Shown here: piece by piece, positions 62,650 through 64,000 of the stretch
How the letters are laid out: every line of letters starts with the position of its first letter
Position numbering within the stretch: the stretch's first letter is position 1
Assembly: GCA_019638485.1 (NCBI GenBank)
Contig: JAHBTP010000003.1
Span: 124,001 to 188,000, forward strand
Reading direction: 5' to 3'
DNA: 64,000 nt
DNA from: Ferruginibacter sp.
Lineage (GTDB): Bacteria > Bacteroidota > Bacteroidia > Chitinophagales > Chitinophagaceae
The notes under the pieces: generated by a model
Databases searched by the model: none
The model's input: the letters and a program-made list of their open reading frames with translations, nothing else
What the model was told of the DNA's origin: nothing
Program-made: the position numbers and the translations under genes

Positions 62650-64000
62650 TTAAACGGTTTCGGGTTTTGATGTTTTATTTTCCGGAATAGAAATCTTCTT
62701 TCTTCCCACACTTTCATAATGAAAACCTAAGCTCTCCATTTGTGCCAGATCAAACAAATTTCTACCATCAAAAATTGCCTTATGCTTTAGCATTGATGAT
62801 ATTTTATTAAAATCGGGTGTTCGAAATTCATTCCACTCTGTTGCAATAATTAAAGCATCGGCATTGTGTAGGGTTTCATATTGGGTAGGCGAAAAGGTAA
62901 TTTTTTCTCCAATTTGATTTCTTGTATTTTTCATTGCTTCAGGATCAAAAGCAGCTACCGTTGCACCTGCTTCTAATAATCTATCAATAATTGCAAGTGC
63001 AGGCGCTTCTCGAATATCATCTGTATTGGGTTTAAAACTCAGTCCCCATAAGGCAAAACGCCTTCCTTTTATATTATTATTAAAATACTTTAACACTTTG
63101 GGTATAAGATGCTGTTTCTGTTCATCATTAATTTCCATAACGGCATCAAGTATTCGAAAATTATACCCTGCATCATCTGCAGACTTATGCAGCGCCTGAA
63201 CATCTTTAGGAAAGCAACTTCCACCATACCCAATCCCCGGAAACAAAAATCGTTTACCAATTCGATCGTCACTACCTATCCCTCTGCGCACCATATCCAC
63301 ATCAGCTCCTACTCGTTCACAAACCTGGGCAATTTCATTCATAAAACTAATCTTTACAGCAAGAAAGGAATTGGCTGCATATTTAGTTAACTCAGCTGAG
63401 CGTTCATCCATAAATAAAATTGGATTACCCTGGCGAACATAAGGCGCATATAAATCGCTCATTACTTGAATCGCTTTTTGAGAGCGCGTTCCGATAATCA
63501 CTCTATCGGGTTTCATAAAATCATCTACAGCCACACCTTCACGCAAAAACTCAGGATTACTAATCACATCAAAGGTTAGTGAAAGATTTTTGCTTGCTGC
63601 CACTTCTTGTATTGTGGCGTTAACCTTTTCTGCTGTGCCAACAGGAACGGTGCTTTTATTCACAATCACTTTATATTCACCCTCCTTCATTAACATACCC
63701 AATTCCTTGGCTACGCCCAACACATATCTTAAGTCTGCACTACCATCTTCATCCGGAGGAGTTGGTAGGGCCAAAAAAATGAGCAGCGCATCCTCAATAG
63801 CTTCAGCAAGATTAGTAGTAAATTTTAATCTTCCGTCTTTTTGATTTCTTAAAAAGAGCTTTTCAAGTCCCGGTTCATAGATAGTAACCTCCCCGGCATT
63901 AAGTTTTTCAACTTTTTTTGCATCAACATCAACACAGGTTACCTCATTACCTGTTTCAGAAAAACAGGTTCCGGAAACCAAACCAACGTATCCCGTTCCT
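62650..64000 (-). CDS. ugd: UDP-glucose 6-dehydrogenase, 5' end cut by window edge
   Basis: About 450 residues are visible. The frame continues past the right edge: the last codons read GTGYVGLVSGTCF, part of the Rossmann motif, so a few N-terminal residues are missing and a shorter start at 63981 is not the true one. Features: the GNEVTCVDVDAKK fold, FLALPTPPDEDGSADLRYV, NPEFLREGVAVDDFMKPDRVIIG and the catalytic Cys in GIGYGGSCFPKDVQAL. It oxidises UDP-glucose to UDP-glucuronate, feeding the decarboxylase downstream. Confidence 0.94.
   Translation of the reverse strand, partial: GTGYVGLVSGTCFSETGNEVTCVDVDAKKVEKLNAGEVTIYEPGLEKLFLRNQKDGRLKFTTNLAEAIEDALLIFLALPTPPDEDGSADLRYVLGVAKELGMLMKEGEYKVIVNKSTVPVGTAEKVNATIQEVAASKNLSLTFDVISNPEFLREGVAVDDFMKPDRVIIGTRSQKAIQVMSDLYAPYVRQGNPILFMDERSAELTKYAANSFLAVKISFMNEIAQVCERVGADVDMVRRGIGSDDRIGKRFLFPGIGYGGSCFPKDVQALHKSADDAGYNFRILDAVMEINDEQKQHLIPKVLKYFNNNIKGRRFALWGLSFKPNTDDIREAPALAIIDRLLEAGATVAAFDPEAMKNTRNQIGEKITFSPTQYETLHNADALIIATEWNEFRTPDFNKISSMLKHKAIFDGRNLFDLAQMESLGFHYESVGRKKISIPENKTSKPETV

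Noticed and set aside
1-64000. CRISPR arrays, rRNA, tRNA, prophage or insertion sequences
   Set aside because: I looked for repeated spacers, tRNA T-loop signatures, transposase or integrase motifs and phage genes and found none; only the MITE-like element was suggestive.

Overview
The window is chromosomal DNA from a Bacteroidota bacterium, most likely near Chitinophagales/Sphingobacteriia. Grounds: AT-rich, densely packed genes; a PorP/SprF-family protein beside a large adhesin-like protein with a type IX secretion (T9SS) type B sorting domain; many copies of the Bacteroidota promoter element TAnnTTTG; few visible Shine-Dalgarno sequences. I saw no rRNA, tRNA, CRISPR, prophage or transposase gene. 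Both ends cut genes: an LtaS-like membrane protein on the left and a UDP-glucose dehydrogenase on the right.

Layout. 1-5 kb: two tandem LtaS-like phosphoglycerol/phosphoethanolamine transferase-type proteins, a PAP2 phosphatase and a DUF21/CBS protein. 4.7-8.2 kb: a DUF6702 / HupE-UreJ-like / M1 peptidase module. 8.3-15 kb: small housekeeping genes, pth, ftsK, DUF423, shikimate kinase and a carboxypeptidase-regulatory-like secreted protein. 15-16 kb: Mrp/ApbC. 16.1-23 kb: a kynurenine-pathway cluster (ACMS decarboxylase and 3-hydroxyanthranilate dioxygenase on the minus strand; aminomuconate-semialdehyde dehydrogenase, RidA deaminase, kynureninase, kynurenine monooxygenase and a PaiB-like flavoprotein on the plus strand), followed by pyrF. 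24.6-26.8 kb: glutaryl-CoA dehydrogenase and 3-hydroxybutyryl-CoA dehydrogenase, which could finish the conversion of tryptophan carbon to acetoacetyl-CoA. 26.8-28.1 kb: a YggS-type PLP protein and an MmcQ/YjbR protein flanking a MITE-like inverted-repeat element. 28.2-33 kb: the T9SS cargo and its PorP/SprF partner. 33-46 kb: yigZ, an EamA transporter, ribD/prmC (divergent from a 29-bp gap), exbBD, an SPFH protein, pepT, FKBP, namZ-fmt, a LysM-RlpA protein, an RsmF-like methyltransferase and an alpha/beta hydrolase. 46-51 kb: three-gene proton-translocating transhydrogenase, a methyltransferase and thyA-folA. 51.6-54.5 kb: mnmA, a lipoprotein, DinB and GNAT proteins. 54.7-57.3 kb: two different isocitrate dehydrogenases in tandem. 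57.9-64 kb: a minus-strand run of nucleotide-sugar genes (ugd, UDP-xylose synthase, TviB/TviC-like pair, rfbC, rfbD), part of a surface-polysaccharide locus.

The most notable signals are: (i) TAnnTTTG elements placed only 3-7 nt before start codons at seven genes, implying leaderless or nearly leaderless mRNAs; (ii) the kynurenine meta-cleavage cluster with an unassigned flavoprotein; (iii) tandem type I/type II isocitrate dehydrogenases, the first with altered cofactor-binding positions; (iv) the DUF6702-HupE-M1 peptidase module with no nickel enzyme nearby; (v) the MITE-like element. All family assignments come from reading motifs, not from database searches.
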